The position numbers and the translations under genes were made by a program. A model generated the notes under the pieces. It saw only the letters and a list, made by a program, of their open reading frames with translations, was not told the DNA's origin and ran no database searches. From NCBI GenBank assembly GCA_016303065.1, contig JAEDMJ010000039.1, forward strand, positions 1-17,672: a stretch of 17,672 nucleotides of DNA, written 5' to 3'. The DNA is from Clostridiales bacterium. Lineage in GTDB: Bacteria; Bacillota; Clostridia; Oscillospirales; QAMX01. Below, in pieces: positions 6,649-15,700 of the stretch (the first letter of the stretch is position 1; the number at the start of each line of letters is the position of its first letter).

Positions 6649-6691
6649 AAAAAAACGGCATGCACCAGAACGAACATCCGATGTCATGCCG
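6649..6691 (-). terminator. Intrinsic terminator or attenuator ahead of the CarD gene
   Basis: On the minus strand CGGCATG (6691-6685) pairs with CATGCCG (6662-6656), with an inner ACAT/ATGT stem and an 11-base one-sided bulge; a run of seven T (6655-6649) follows directly. It lies downstream of the lipoprotein gene ending at 6803, so it may end that operon. It also lies between the putative CarD promoter and the CarD start 17 bases away, so CarD transcripts must pass through it. Confidence 0.6.
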
Positions 6692-6705
6692 CTTTCTGTA
6701 ATAAT

Positions 6706-6734
6706 ATTATAACTCAAACTGCCGCAAAAAGCAA
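6706..6734 (-). promoter_or_regulatory. Putative promoter of the CarD gene
   Basis: On the minus strand TTGCTT (6734-6729) is followed after 17 bases by a perfect TATAAT (6711-6706). Transcription would begin near 6699, only a few bases before the hairpin at 6691-6656. Confidence 0.5.
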
Positions 6735-6802
6735 ATGGGCATTTTGCACAATTTCGTTAAATACTATGTTTTTACAATAATTTACAGACTTTTTCCCGGT
6801 TT

Positions 6803-8050
6803 TTACGGAAGCATTTTCCCGAACGTCGAGGCCGAGTTTGAAGCGTTAAAGGCGTTTGCCTCAACGATGATGTCGGTGACTCCGTGGGCCTGGGCAAAGC
6901 TCACAATATTGAGCGAATAGGTGGAATCCGTGTTGAAGTGGCGCTGATCTATGACATAGACCTCTTCAAAACAGTCGCTTATGAACGGAACGATGGTGTT
7001 GCCGTAGGAGTCCTTGGTTATGATCGCGATGCGTCCGTTTGAAACGCTGGAGTTTTTGATGTGGATAAGGGGCTGGTCGCCCTGGGTAAAGGCGTAGTAC
7101 GAGCCGCTGGACATGCTTACAACCGGAATTTCCATGCCGCTTCCCGACATGGACGGATCGCTGTACGACACCGCGGTCAGATCCGATACGGGCTTGAATT
7201 TTTCAACCGTGTCAGGATTGCTGTTCATTGCCATGCCGACGCCGGTGTCCTTAAGTATGGTGTACATATATCCGAGATACCCGGTCGACGAAGCGTACTC
7301 GTATTCGCCGATGGAGTGGGGAACAAATCCCGCCGCATCGCAGAACGCAGTGTATGCATAGTATCCGCCGCGCTGGGTCCAGTGGGTATCCGTGCGGAAA
7401 TAAAGGTATTCCTGCTTGTGTTTGTCCAGCGCCGAGAATGTGTCGACCCCGGTAACGCCGGGCATCATCCCGTACCAGCTCTCCATGGCCGCCTTCTGGT
7501 CGCTTCCGCCGTTTATCCCCTCCGGGCAGTAGAACGCGATCGCCGTCGGAATGAACATCGCGAAGAAGTTCACGTTGGGAAGATAGGACTTCAGGGAATT
7601 GATCTTGTCGGCGTAGCTCTGAAGCCCCGAGGTGCTGGTGTAGCAGTATTCCATTGCCCAGGAGTCAACCGTAAGAACTCCGTTCACAGTCTCGATGTTG
7701 CCCTGCATGGGAAGCGCCGTGAGAGCGGTCGTGTCTTCCGGGGTCTGGGGCGCCGAGGTCTGGGGCGGAGGGTTCGTACCCGGAAGTTCCGGTGAAGACG
7801 CAGTCGTGTCCGGAATCTCCGGAGACGAAGCCGTCGAAGCTTCGTCCGAGCTCTCTCCGCGGGTCATGACGACCGTCTGCTCGCCGGTGCCCAAAGTCCC
7901 GGCTGTGGTTGCCTCAGCGGAGGTCACATTGCCGGAGGCGGATGAAGTTGACTGACTGCCGCTGTCGATCCCCGGTTCTCCGGTTCCGCACCCGCAAAGC
8001 AGAGGAATCAGCATTGAAAGGGAAAGAAGGATGCAAATAAGTTTTTTCAT
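6803..8050 (-). CDS. DHHW-family SGNH-like lipoprotein, envelope polymer O-acylation
   Basis: 415 residues from ATG 8050. In-frame TTG 8056 has the better SD spacing (6 versus 12 bases from GGAG), so the true start may be two codons earlier. A signal peptide (KKLICILLSLSMLIPLLCGC) ends in a lipobox, so this is a surface lipoprotein. Residues ~25-110 form a Ser/Thr/Pro/Glu-rich linker containing a near-repeat, TASSPEIPD then TASSPELPG. The folded part has YFRTDTHWTQRGGYYAY (Asp221, His223) and KDSYGNTIVPF (Ser348). By analogy with AlgX/AlgJ, where a D-x-H pair and a Ser form the triad, these are the candidate catalytic residues. The middle His of DHHW is Thr here, but D-x-H is intact. Third gene after the AlgI homologue; probably helps transfer acyl groups onto an extracellular polymer. 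Confidence 0.85.
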   Translation of the reverse strand: MKKLICILLSLSMLIPLLCGCGTGEPGIDSGSQSTSSASGNVTSAEATTAGTLGTGEQTVVMTRGESSDEASTASSPEIPDTTASSPELPGTNPPPQTSAPQTPEDTTALTALPMQGNIETVNGVLTVDSWAMEYCYTSTSGLQSYADKINSLKSYLPNVNFFAMFIPTAIAFYCPEGINGGSDQKAAMESWYGMMPGVTGVDTFSALDKHKQEYLYFRTDTHWTQRGGYYAYTAFCDAAGFVPHSIGEYEYASSTGYLGYMYTILKDTGVGMAMNSNPDTVEKFKPVSDLTAVSYSDPSMSGSGMEIPVVSMSSGSYYAFTQGDQPLIHIKNSSVSNGRIAIITKDSYGNTIVPFISDCFEEVYVIDQRHFNTDSTYSLNIVSFAQAHGVTDIIVEANAFNASNSASTFGKMLP

Positions 8051-8078
8051 TTTCAAAAATTTCTCCGTTTGTTAATTT

Positions 8079-9617
8079 CTACTCCGCACCGATAAGCGCA
8101 CGAATATTGGACATATAGCTTGGGATGGCCGACTGAACATTGTTCAGAACGACAACGTCCGTGATCCCCTGCTCCTCGACAAAATCCACAAGCCCGCTGA
8201 ACACCGGCTCGCCCGACCCGTTGAACTCACGCGGATCGATCGCCCACACGTCTTCAAACATATCCCCCAAAAACGGCGTTATGGCGTTTCCGTACGACTC
8301 CTTCAGGATCAGAAGCTTGCGTCCGTTGTCGACAGTCTCGTTTTTTATGTGGCAGACAGGCCTGTCTCCGCCCAGAAAAACAAGGTACTTTAGCGACGCA
8401 TCCAGGGAATTCTGGGCATAGTCATAAGAATATATGATATTCTTGACTGCGCCGTCCGAAAGGCTGGCGTCGGAGAAAACCTCCATCGTCGAAACAGTCA
8501 GCGGTCTGAAAATCTCCACATCGTCGGGGTTGTTTTTGAGAACTTCCGACTGGGCATAGTTCCTGGTATAGGAATACATCGTCCCCAAAAATCCCGTCAC
8601 CGTTTCATTGGAATAGGCTTCAAGCCCGTAAGGCGTCAGATTTGCCGCCGAACAGAACGCCCGGTATCCGTAGTAAGCTCCGCGCTGGCTCCAGTGGTGA
8701 TCCGTGCGGAAATAGATGTTCTCGTCACGGTGCGCATAAAGCTCGCTGTAAGCGTCCACGCAAATGACTCCGAGCTTCATTTTCGAGTAGGCGTAGTTTA
8801 TGGCGTCAAGCTGGGAAGCGGCTCCGGAGCGGTATGCGGCCGGAGCGTTGAACTCGATCGATTTCGGAACGAGCATCGCATATACCCTTACTCCGCCCAG
8901 AGAGTCGTAAAGCAGATTTATCGTGTCGGCGTAGTCTTCAAGATAGCTGTCAACACGGTAAACGCGCTCCATCGCCCTGTCGCCTATTATCAATATGCCC
9001 GACTCCGTCGACGTAACACTGCTCTCGCTGTCTCCGGTCTCTTCTCCCCAGGGGCTCGCAAGCTCTGTCCAAGAGGTGTTCCAGGTCGTTTCCGGCAGCG
9101 AGGTCTCGGACCCCTCTTCGGAAGTCGAGGACGAGCCCTCCGAAGAGGAGGCCGTGCCATCGCCCGGCGCGGTCGCTTCGGAAGATCCGGCTTCCGGATC
9201 TTCGGAGCCGGAAGAGGTGGCGACCGTCTGTATGACGTCTGTGTCATTGTTCGGATCAACGGACTGGCCGTGCTCCCAGGTGTTGTCGATGTCCACGTCA
9301 ATCTCAAACTTATCGCCGCGGAAATCGATGGCATAAAGCGAGTTGATATATTTCGCCCCATCCATAAAAACGGATCTCATCGGGAACTGATCGGAAAAAT
9401 ACTTTTCAAACTCCGCCGTAAACTCTCCGCTGAATAAAGCTTTCACACTGAACTCAGGGAACTGGGCAAGCATCTCGTTCCCGGACTTTTCCCTGTCCCT
9501 GTCGAAAACCGAAACAAAAAACAGCGCCAAAACCGGAACGACAAAAAACAGGCAAAGGACAAAATACCATCTCTTCATCTGTTTTCTCTGTTTTTTTCGC
9601 AAATTCTGTTTTTTCAT
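8079..9617 (-). CDS. DHHW-family SGNH-like protein, membrane-anchored, envelope polymer O-acylation
   Basis: 512 residues. A basic N-terminus (KKQNLRKKQRKQMKR) precedes one transmembrane segment (about 17-37), giving an N-in, C-out anchor. Then come MLAQFPEFS and EFEKYFSDQFPMRSVFM, typical of DHHW proteins, a Ser/Glu/Thr-rich low-complexity insert (about 130-200), and the core with YFRTDHHWSQRGAYYGY (Asp306, His308) and KESYGNAITPF (Ser441). The Asp-x-His plus Ser arrangement matches the SGNH-like triad of alginate acetylation proteins. SD GAAGAAGG overlaps the stop of the upstream AlgI-like gene (14-base gap), indicating translational coupling. It is paralogous to the next gene (28-base gap to its ATG) but differs in anchoring. 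The modified polymer is not identifiable. Confidence 0.87.
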   Translation of the reverse strand: MKKQNLRKKQRKQMKRWYFVLCLFFVVPVLALFFVSVFDRDREKSGNEMLAQFPEFSVKALFSGEFTAEFEKYFSDQFPMRSVFMDGAKYINSLYAIDFRGDKFEIDVDIDNTWEHGQSVDPNNDTDVIQTVATSSGSEDPEAGSSEATAPGDGTASSSEGSSSTSEEGSETSLPETTWNTSWTELASPWGEETGDSESSVTSTESGILIIGDRAMERVYRVDSYLEDYADTINLLYDSLGGVRVYAMLVPKSIEFNAPAAYRSGAASQLDAINYAYSKMKLGVICVDAYSELYAHRDENIYFRTDHHWSQRGAYYGYRAFCSAANLTPYGLEAYSNETVTGFLGTMYSYTRNYAQSEVLKNNPDDVEIFRPLTVSTMEVFSDASLSDGAVKNIIYSYDYAQNSLDASLKYLVFLGGDRPVCHIKNETVDNGRKLLILKESYGNAITPFLGDMFEDVWAIDPREFNGSGEPVFSGLVDFVEEQGITDVVVLNNVQSAIPSYMSNIRALIGAE

Positions 9618-9631
9618 ATTTTTTGCCTTCT

Positions 9632-11041
9632 TCAGAATCTGAAATAGAGAAACGGATTGTACGTACTTGAAACCATGACCGCCGTGCAGACCGCAAGCAG
9701 CACAGAGTCATATGTCAGCGTTCCAAGGGCGGCAAAATGCATCGCCGCTCCGCGCTTTCTGCGCATTCTCACGTTCACGGTGTGGAGCATCCGTCCGACG
9801 GGCGTGCTGACAAGGATGCAGGCCGCAATCAGCAGACAGTTGTTCATGAGAAGTTTCAGAACATCCGGCGTGCAGAAAACCGCCGCATTACCGAAGAGCT
9901 GTCCCAAAAACGCTCCGAGCGCGGAGATATCCTCGAAATAGAAGAGCGCCCAGCCGATCAGCACAAAGAACAGAGCTCCGGCATGACGGAAAAATCCCGG
10001 CAGCTTTTCAATAAGCTTTCTGAACACAAATTTTTCAAGCAGCAGCAGAACTCCGAAATAAAGCCCCCAAAGGATGAAATTCCAGCTTGCCCCGTGCCAA
10101 AGCCCGGTAAGTCCCCAGACAATGAGTATGTTTCTTATATTCTTTGCCTTTGAACAGCGGTTTCCTCCAAGCGGGATGTAGACATAGTCGCGGAAAAAAC
10201 TGGAAAGAGAGATGTGCCATCTTCTCCAGAAATCGGTTATGGAGTCGCAGCAGTAGGGGTAGTTGAAGTTTTCCTTAAAGTGGAAGCCGAACATCCGCCC
10301 AAGACCGATGGCCATATCCGAATACCCCGAAAAATCGAAGTATATCTGGAACGCGAACATGATCAGTCCGACCCAGCTTCCGACAACGCTTCCGCCTTCC
10401 ATATATTTTTCGATCAGCCCGCCGCAGTAGTTGGCCAGCAAAAGCTTTTTTCCGAGACCCGTCAAAAAGCGGGTGATTCCCTTTGTGAAATCCTGAAGCG
10501 AAGTCTTTCTGACGTTTATCTCTGCGGCAACGTCGACATAGCGCACAATCGGCCCCGCGATAAGCTGCGGGAAAAGGCACACGTACAAAAGAAAGTCCGC
10601 GTACGACTTCTGGACCGCGGTGTTTCCGCGGTAAACGTCGATTGTATACGAAAGGGACTGGAAAGTGTAAAACGAAATTCCAATGGGAAGCGAAAGCTCC
10701 CAGGCGGGTATGTCAACCCCAGGAATAAGGTTCAGATTTTCGATCAGAAAGCCGGTATATTTGAAAAAGGCAAGCGAACCGAGACTTGCCGCAACGGACA
10801 GGACAAACCAGAATTTTCTTTGTCCCTCCGAGACCGCCGCGCCGATACCCCTTCCGCAGGCATAGTTCACCAGCGCGGTCAGAATCATCAGGAGAACCCA
10901 TACCGGCTCGCCCCAGGCATAGAAAATAAGGCTCATTATCAAAAGAACCGCATTTTTTGCCCGGATATTAGGCATCGCAAAGTAAAGAATCAGGCATACT
11001 GGAAAGAAAAAATATACGAAAGGCAGAGTAGAAAATACCAT
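9632..11041 (-). CDS. MBOAT-family O-acyltransferase, AlgI/PatA-like
   Basis: 469 residues with many membrane segments. It moves an acyl (usually acetyl) group across the membrane for O-acylation of an extracellular polysaccharide. The family core is clear: SLSYTIDVYRG, FPQLIAGPIVRY, FAFQIYFDFSGYSDMAIGLG, NFNYPYCCDSITDFWRRWHI, RDYVYIPLGG and GLWHGASWNFILWG. The invariant MBOAT histidine is His316 (His322 in Pseudomonas AlgI). ATG 11041 has AGAGGT 7 bases upstream. It is the first gene of a three-gene run with two DHHW proteins, the usual partner arrangement. The symbol algI is not given because the substrate is almost certainly not alginate. It diverges from the GtrA-GT2-YfhO operon. Confidence 0.93.
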   Translation of the reverse strand: MVFSTLPFVYFFFPVCLILYFAMPNIRAKNAVLLIMSLIFYAWGEPVWVLLMILTALVNYACGRGIGAAVSEGQRKFWFVLSVAASLGSLAFFKYTGFLIENLNLIPGVDIPAWELSLPIGISFYTFQSLSYTIDVYRGNTAVQKSYADFLLYVCLFPQLIAGPIVRYVDVAAEINVRKTSLQDFTKGITRFLTGLGKKLLLANYCGGLIEKYMEGGSVVGSWVGLIMFAFQIYFDFSGYSDMAIGLGRMFGFHFKENFNYPYCCDSITDFWRRWHISLSSFFRDYVYIPLGGNRCSKAKNIRNILIVWGLTGLWHGASWNFILWGLYFGVLLLLEKFVFRKLIEKLPGFFRHAGALFFVLIGWALFYFEDISALGAFLGQLFGNAAVFCTPDVLKLLMNNCLLIAACILVSTPVGRMLHTVNVRMRRKRGAAMHFAALGTLTYDSVLLAVCTAVMVSSTYNPFLYFRF

Positions 11042-11113
11042 TCACAATACCTCTGACAAACTGACTTTTCCGGCGCCAGACCAAAAAAATGGCCCGCAGA
11101 ACGGCTTATATAT

Positions 11114-11122
11114 ATTATACCA
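11114..11122 (-). promoter_or_regulatory. Extended -10 promoter of the O-acyltransferase operon
   Basis: On the minus strand TGG-TATAAT (11122-11114) is a TGn extended -10 element. No good -35 box is seen 17 bases upstream (ACCCTT). The start codon is about 73 bases downstream. Confidence 0.5.
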
Positions 11123-11216
11123 CAAAGGTTTGGGAAAAGGGTTACAAATCAGGAAAAAAAAAGATATTTTTTTCGTGGTGCTTTCGCGGCAAAAAACGCA
11201 AATTTTTCTTGACTTG

Positions 11217-11252
11217 TTGACATTTTTGGTATATCCTAATAAAGTATATAAT
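11217..11252 (+). promoter_or_regulatory. Promoter region of the GtrA-GT2-YfhO operon
   Basis: A perfect TTGACA (11217-11222) has TAAAGT at 17 bases (11240-11245). A perfect TATAAT (11247-11252) lies close by but 24 bases from TTGACA. A second pair, TTGACT (11209-11214) with TATCCT (11232-11237), is also 17 bases apart. Which pair is used cannot be decided. Confidence 0.5.
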
Positions 11253-11302
11253 TTCCATACATCATTCCTGTGTTTCCACTTCCTGCTGAAACGGAGAATC
11301 AA

Positions 11303-11785
11303 GTGCAAAAAATCATGTTATTTGTAAAAAAATACAAGGAAAGCATTCTATATATTGTTTTCGGCGGCCTGACCACACTTGTCAATTTTGTTGTTCTCAA
11401 GCTGTGCAACATGGCCCTGGGAGAAAAGCTGTACCTGCTTTCCAACGTCATCGCATGGGTCGCCGCGGTGATATTCGCCTATGTGACAAACAAGCTTTTC
11501 GTTTTTGAGTGCAGAAGCTGGGCTCCGAAGGTCCTCCTGCACGAGATACCGTCCTTTGCGGGCGCAAGAATTCTGAGCCTCGGCATTGAAGAGGCGGGGC
11601 TCTGGCTTCTCGTCGACGTCTGCGGAATGGACAGACTCGTGCTCGATCTTAAAATTTTCAGCATCGGCGGCATAATGATCGCAAAGGTCATTCTTGCGGT
11701 CGTCGTCGTCATACTCAACTACATATTCAGCAAACTTTTCATTTTTAAAAAGAACGGGAGTTCAAACAATGACAGCAGTAAATGA
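11303..11785 (+). CDS. GtrA-family membrane protein (putative lipid-linked sugar flippase)
   Basis: 160 residues, four hydrophobic helices, the size of GtrA/GtcA proteins. Signatures are YIVFGGLTTLVNFVVL in helix 1, FAYVTNKLFVFE after helix 2, and NYIFSKLFIFKK after the last helix. Members are thought to flip undecaprenyl-phosphate-sugar across the membrane for extracellular glycosylation. The start is set at GTG 11303 because GGAG lies 6 bases upstream; the frame is open a little further up without SD, and ATG 11315 is too far from it. The last 17 bases overlap the start of the GT2 gene, so the two are translationally coupled. Together with GT2 and YfhO it forms a three-component glycosylation set. 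Confidence 0.88.
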   Translation: MQKIMLFVKKYKESILYIVFGGLTTLVNFVVLKLCNMALGEKLYLLSNVIAWVAAVIFAYVTNKLFVFECRSWAPKVLLHEIPSFAGARILSLGIEEAGLWLLVDVCGMDRLVLDLKIFSIGGIMIAKVILAVVVVILNYIFSKLFIFKKNGSSNNDSSK

Positions 11786-12719
11786 CCGCCTTCTTTCGGT
11801 AATCGCCCCCGCGATGAACGAACAGGACAATATTCCGAAGCTCTGCGCCGCAATCAAGGCAGCCATGAACTCCGCAGACATTCCCTATGAGCTGATAATC
11901 GTGGACGACGGTTCCCGCGACGCGACCTGGGCCGCGGTGTGCTGCGAGGCTCAAAAAGACCCGAATGTCCGCGGAATTTCTTTTTCCCGGAACTTCGGAA
12001 AAGAGAGCGCAATTTTCGCCGGACTTGCCGAAGCGAAGGGGGCCTGCGCGGCCGTGATCGACTCCGACCTTCAGTTTCCCCCGGAAACCCTCTGCGAAAT
12101 GTACCGCCTCTGGAGCAGCGGGAGCTGCGAACTCGTCGAGGGCCGCAAAAACGCCCGTCAAAAGGAAACTCTCACATACAAGCTCTTTTCCAAGACTTTC
12201 TACAAGCTTCTCAAGGGCATGTCCGGAATCGACCTTGACAATATGTGCGATTTCAAGCTCATGGACCGCTGCATCGTCGACACGCTCAACTCGCTTCCCG
12301 AAAAGCAGACCTTTTTCCGCGCCCTTTCCGACTGGCCCGGCTACCGCAAGGAGACCGTCCCCTTCGACGTTGCGGACAGAAATTCCGGAAGCTCCAAGTT
12401 CACCCCGGTAAAACTGGTAAAGCTGGCCCTCGGGGCGATCTCGTCGTTTTCCGCCGCCCCGCTCCAGCTCGTCACCGGCGCCGGCTGCGTTTCCTTTGCG
12501 CTTGCGGCTGTGCTTTCCGTGTTCACGCTGTGCTTTCCGTTTGTCCGGCACGCAAACGAGCTTTTCTGCTGGACTGCGGCAATACTTCTTGCGCTTTCCG
12601 GCATACTCATGATCGGCATGGGCATCGTCGGCTACTATATGGCCAGAATATACGAAGAGGTAAAGGGCCGTCCGCGCTGGATCATCGGACGCCGCACGCC
12701 CGGATCCGACCGCACATAA
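11769..12719 (+). CDS. GT2 polyisoprenyl-phosphate glycosyltransferase (CsbB/GtrB/DPM1-like)
   Basis: 316 residues. It should load a sugar from a nucleotide donor onto undecaprenyl phosphate on the cytoplasmic face. The GT-A domain has LSVIAPAMNEQDNI, LIIVDDGSRDATW (Asp46, Asp47), FSRNFGKESAIFAGL and the DxD motif IDSDLQFPPE (Asp98-Asp100), then FRALSDWPGYR. Two C-terminal transmembrane helices follow (about 230-300), as in GtrB and CsbB. ATG 11769 has GGGAG 8 bases upstream and overlaps the gtrA-like gene by 17 bases; an upstream in-frame start would lie within that gene and lacks support. The next gene follows after 34 bases. Sugar identity (GlcNAc, Glc or other) cannot be told from sequence. 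Confidence 0.92.
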   Translation: MTAVNDRLLSVIAPAMNEQDNIPKLCAAIKAAMNSADIPYELIIVDDGSRDATWAAVCCEAQKDPNVRGISFSRNFGKESAIFAGLAEAKGACAAVIDSDLQFPPETLCEMYRLWSSGSCELVEGRKNARQKETLTYKLFSKTFYKLLKGMSGIDLDNMCDFKLMDRCIVDTLNSLPEKQTFFRALSDWPGYRKETVPFDVADRNSGSSKFTPVKLVKLALGAISSFSAAPLQLVTGAGCVSFALAAVLSVFTLCFPFVRHANELFCWTAAILLALSGILMIGMGIVGYYMARIYEEVKGRPRWIIGRRTPGSDRT

Positions 12720-12753
12720 TCCAATTCAGAAAAAATCGGAGAAATGTCTTATT

Positions 12754-15700
12754 ATGGAAAACATTAAAAAAACAATTCTTTCTCCCTTCCGGCCCAAAAG
12801 CAGCCTCTCTCCCGAGGAGCTCTCCGCCAGGGAAAAAAGACGCGGGAACTTTTGGTTTTACCTTATTATATTTCTGCTTCCCGCAGCGGTCCTTGAGCTT
12901 GTTTACATCACCTTCAAGGTCTTTCCCTTCGGCGACGATTCCCTGCTTGTCCTCGACCTGAACGCCCAGTACATCTACTACTACGAGGCTTTCCGGGACG
13001 CCGTTCTCGGCGACGGCAGTCTGCTTTACAACTGGAGCCGTTCGCTCGGCGGGGAATTCCTCGGAATTCTCGCCTATTACACCGCAAGCCCCTTCATGGT
13101 GATATACCTCCTGTTTCCCAAGGAGTATATCACCGAAGCGCTTCTGACCACCGCGCTTTTGAAGACCGCCTGCGCTTCGCTGAGCTTCGGGTATTTTCTG
13201 AACGTCACCCGCGGCGGGCAAAAGGTGAAGATCGTCATATACTGCTGCATGTATTCGCTGATGACGTATTTTGTCATGCACCAGATGAATCCCATGTGGC
13301 TCGACGCGGTTATCGCGCTCCCGCTCATCATGCTCGGCGTCGACCGGCTTGTCAGAGAGGGAAAATACGTTCTCTATACCGTTGCGCTGACGTACGCCTT
13401 CCTTTCAAACTTCTATATCGGCTATATGGTCGCGATATTCACGGCCTGCTACTTTTTCTATTCCTTCTTCACAAACGAAAAGTTCGGTCAGAAGAACCTG
13501 GTCCGCAATCTGGCGCGAAGAGGGCTGACCTTTGCCGCCTTCTCCATTCTCTCGGCTCTTATGGCCTGCATAATACTCATTCCCGTGTATTTCTCGCTCT
13601 CCCTCGGAAAACTCGAGTTCTCCAATCCGAGCTACGAGCTCAAGCAGAAATTCAAGCTCATCGAGTTTCTTCCGAAGCTTCTTTTCGGCGCATACGACAC
13701 CTGCCGTCCGGAAGGACTTCCGACGCTTTTCACCGGCACTCTGACGCTTCTCTCCGTTCCGCTGTTCTATGTAAACAAGAATATAAGCGTCCGCAGGAAG
13801 ATTATGAGCACCGTGATCTGCGCCGTTCTCTTCCTCAGTATGAATATGTCCACGGTGGACCTGTTCTGGCACGGAATGCAGAATCCGAACTGGCTCAATT
13901 ACCGCTATTCCTTTTTGCTCTGCGCCTTCCTCCTCATCATGAGCTACGAGGCTTTCTCAAACGTCAGGGGCGGTTACTCCCCCGGCGCCGTCGGAGCCAG
14001 CATGCTCGGATGTCTTGCGATAATCTTTTTCGTCGACGCCCAGGAATACGAATGGCTCGACACCCGAATCACGGTCTGGGGTTCGATCGCTCTTGTTGTG
14101 ATCTATTTTTGCTTCCTTGCCTTTGACGCCTACCGCGGCGGGAAGAACAACCGCATCACAATGGCGCTGCTTTTGAGCGTCGTCTGCGCAGAGCTCTATC
14201 TGAATGCATTCACCAATATCTGCCTCATTGACGCCGACGTCGTCTACTCCTCCCGCGTGTCCTACCGGTCGTTTGTCGACCCCTATTACGAAGCGGCGGA
14301 GTGGGTCCGCGGCTACGACGACGGCTTCTACCGCACGGAAAAGACCCACACCCGCTGCGTCAACGACAATATGGCCCTCGGCCTGTACGGGCTCAGCCAT
14401 TCCAGCTCGACCCTCAACGCGGACGCGATCGCCTATCTCAAATCTCTGGGATACTCCACCGGCGCCCACTGGACGAGATACGTCTCTCCGATACTCGCTA
14501 CCGACTCCATTCTCGGCGTAAAATACGTCATCCAGGACACGGAGACGAACTACGGACTTGACCGGGTCGGCACGGTCGGCGAGCTCTATATCTACGAAAA
14601 CCCCCACGCTCTGCCCATTGCCTTCCCCGTCAGCGACGGCTACACCGCGTATGACACCGATATGCCCAGCGAAAACCCCTTTGAGCTTCAGAACAGAATG
14701 CTCTCAGCAATGATCGGAAGCCGGGAGGTCATCGAGTTTTACAGGCCCATCGGTGAAGAAAACGTCGAGATCGTCTATGAAAACGTCGACACCAAAAAGT
14801 ACGGCGAAGGATACACCAAGTATTTCATTGAAAATTCCGGCAGCAACAGCCACATCGAGTTCCTCATCGACGGTTACGAAGATATGCCGGTTTACGCGGC
14901 GTTCCCCTCAAATTATCCCAGAAAAGTCAACATCTGGATCAACCACGAATGGTACAACACCTACCTCACCAGCACCTCGGACGACGGGATCATCCCCCTC
15001 GGAAAATACGGAAGCGATGAAAGAGTGTCTCTGATTATGACCATTCTCGGCGCGGACAACGACGGTTCCGGAGAGGTGTTCCTCCGCGACAAGCTTTTCT
15101 ACTGCTTCGACGAAGAGCTTTTCGAGGAGTACTTCTCCTCCGTGCGCGATTCGGTATCCGGCTTTGAAAAGCTCCGCGAGACAAAGCTTGTCATGACCGT
15201 CACCGCCGGGGCCAACCAGGAGCTTTACACCTCCATCCCCTATGAACGCGGCTGGATCGCGACTGTCGACGGAACGGAAACCGAGGTTTACCGGACCGAC
15301 AACGGGCTTGTGGGAATCGACCTTCCCGAAGGCACCCACAAGATCGAGCTCCGCTTCATGCCCGACTATTTCGTCTATGCATGCATAATCTCCGGCTCGG
15401 CCCTGCTGCTCTTCGTGCTCATCATTGTCACCCAGTATATTTTCAAAAAGAAGGGAATCCGATTCTCCGGCGTGAAGGAATACTTTGAATCCACCGACGA
15501 CGACGATGACGACAATTCTCCGAAAAGCAGCTCCGAAGACATCGAGGAGGGAAGCGGAAACACGGTCTTTCTGATCGGCGAGATCATGAGATCCGACAAC
15601 GGCGACCGCGATTCAAAAGAGCTTTTTGACGATGTTTTCGGCTCTTCCCACACTCTCCCCGCCGCGGAAGACGGGGAAGCCTCCGCCAAAGAGAGCAACG

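Noticed and set aside
7379..7390. DTHW in place of DHHW read as a dead active site
   Set aside because: The family's likely catalytic pair is Asp-x-His, which is intact (Asp221, His223), and the KDSYGN serine is present.
9055..9245. Repetitive Ser/Glu coding stretch as a DNA repeat array or CRISPR-like element
   Set aside because: It has no regular repeat unit or spacers and is explained by the low-complexity linker of the DHHW protein.
12744..12767. ATG 12744 as the start of the YfhO gene, since it is closer to the SD
   Set aside because: It is in another frame and stops after seven codons; ATG 12754 is the first start in the long frame.
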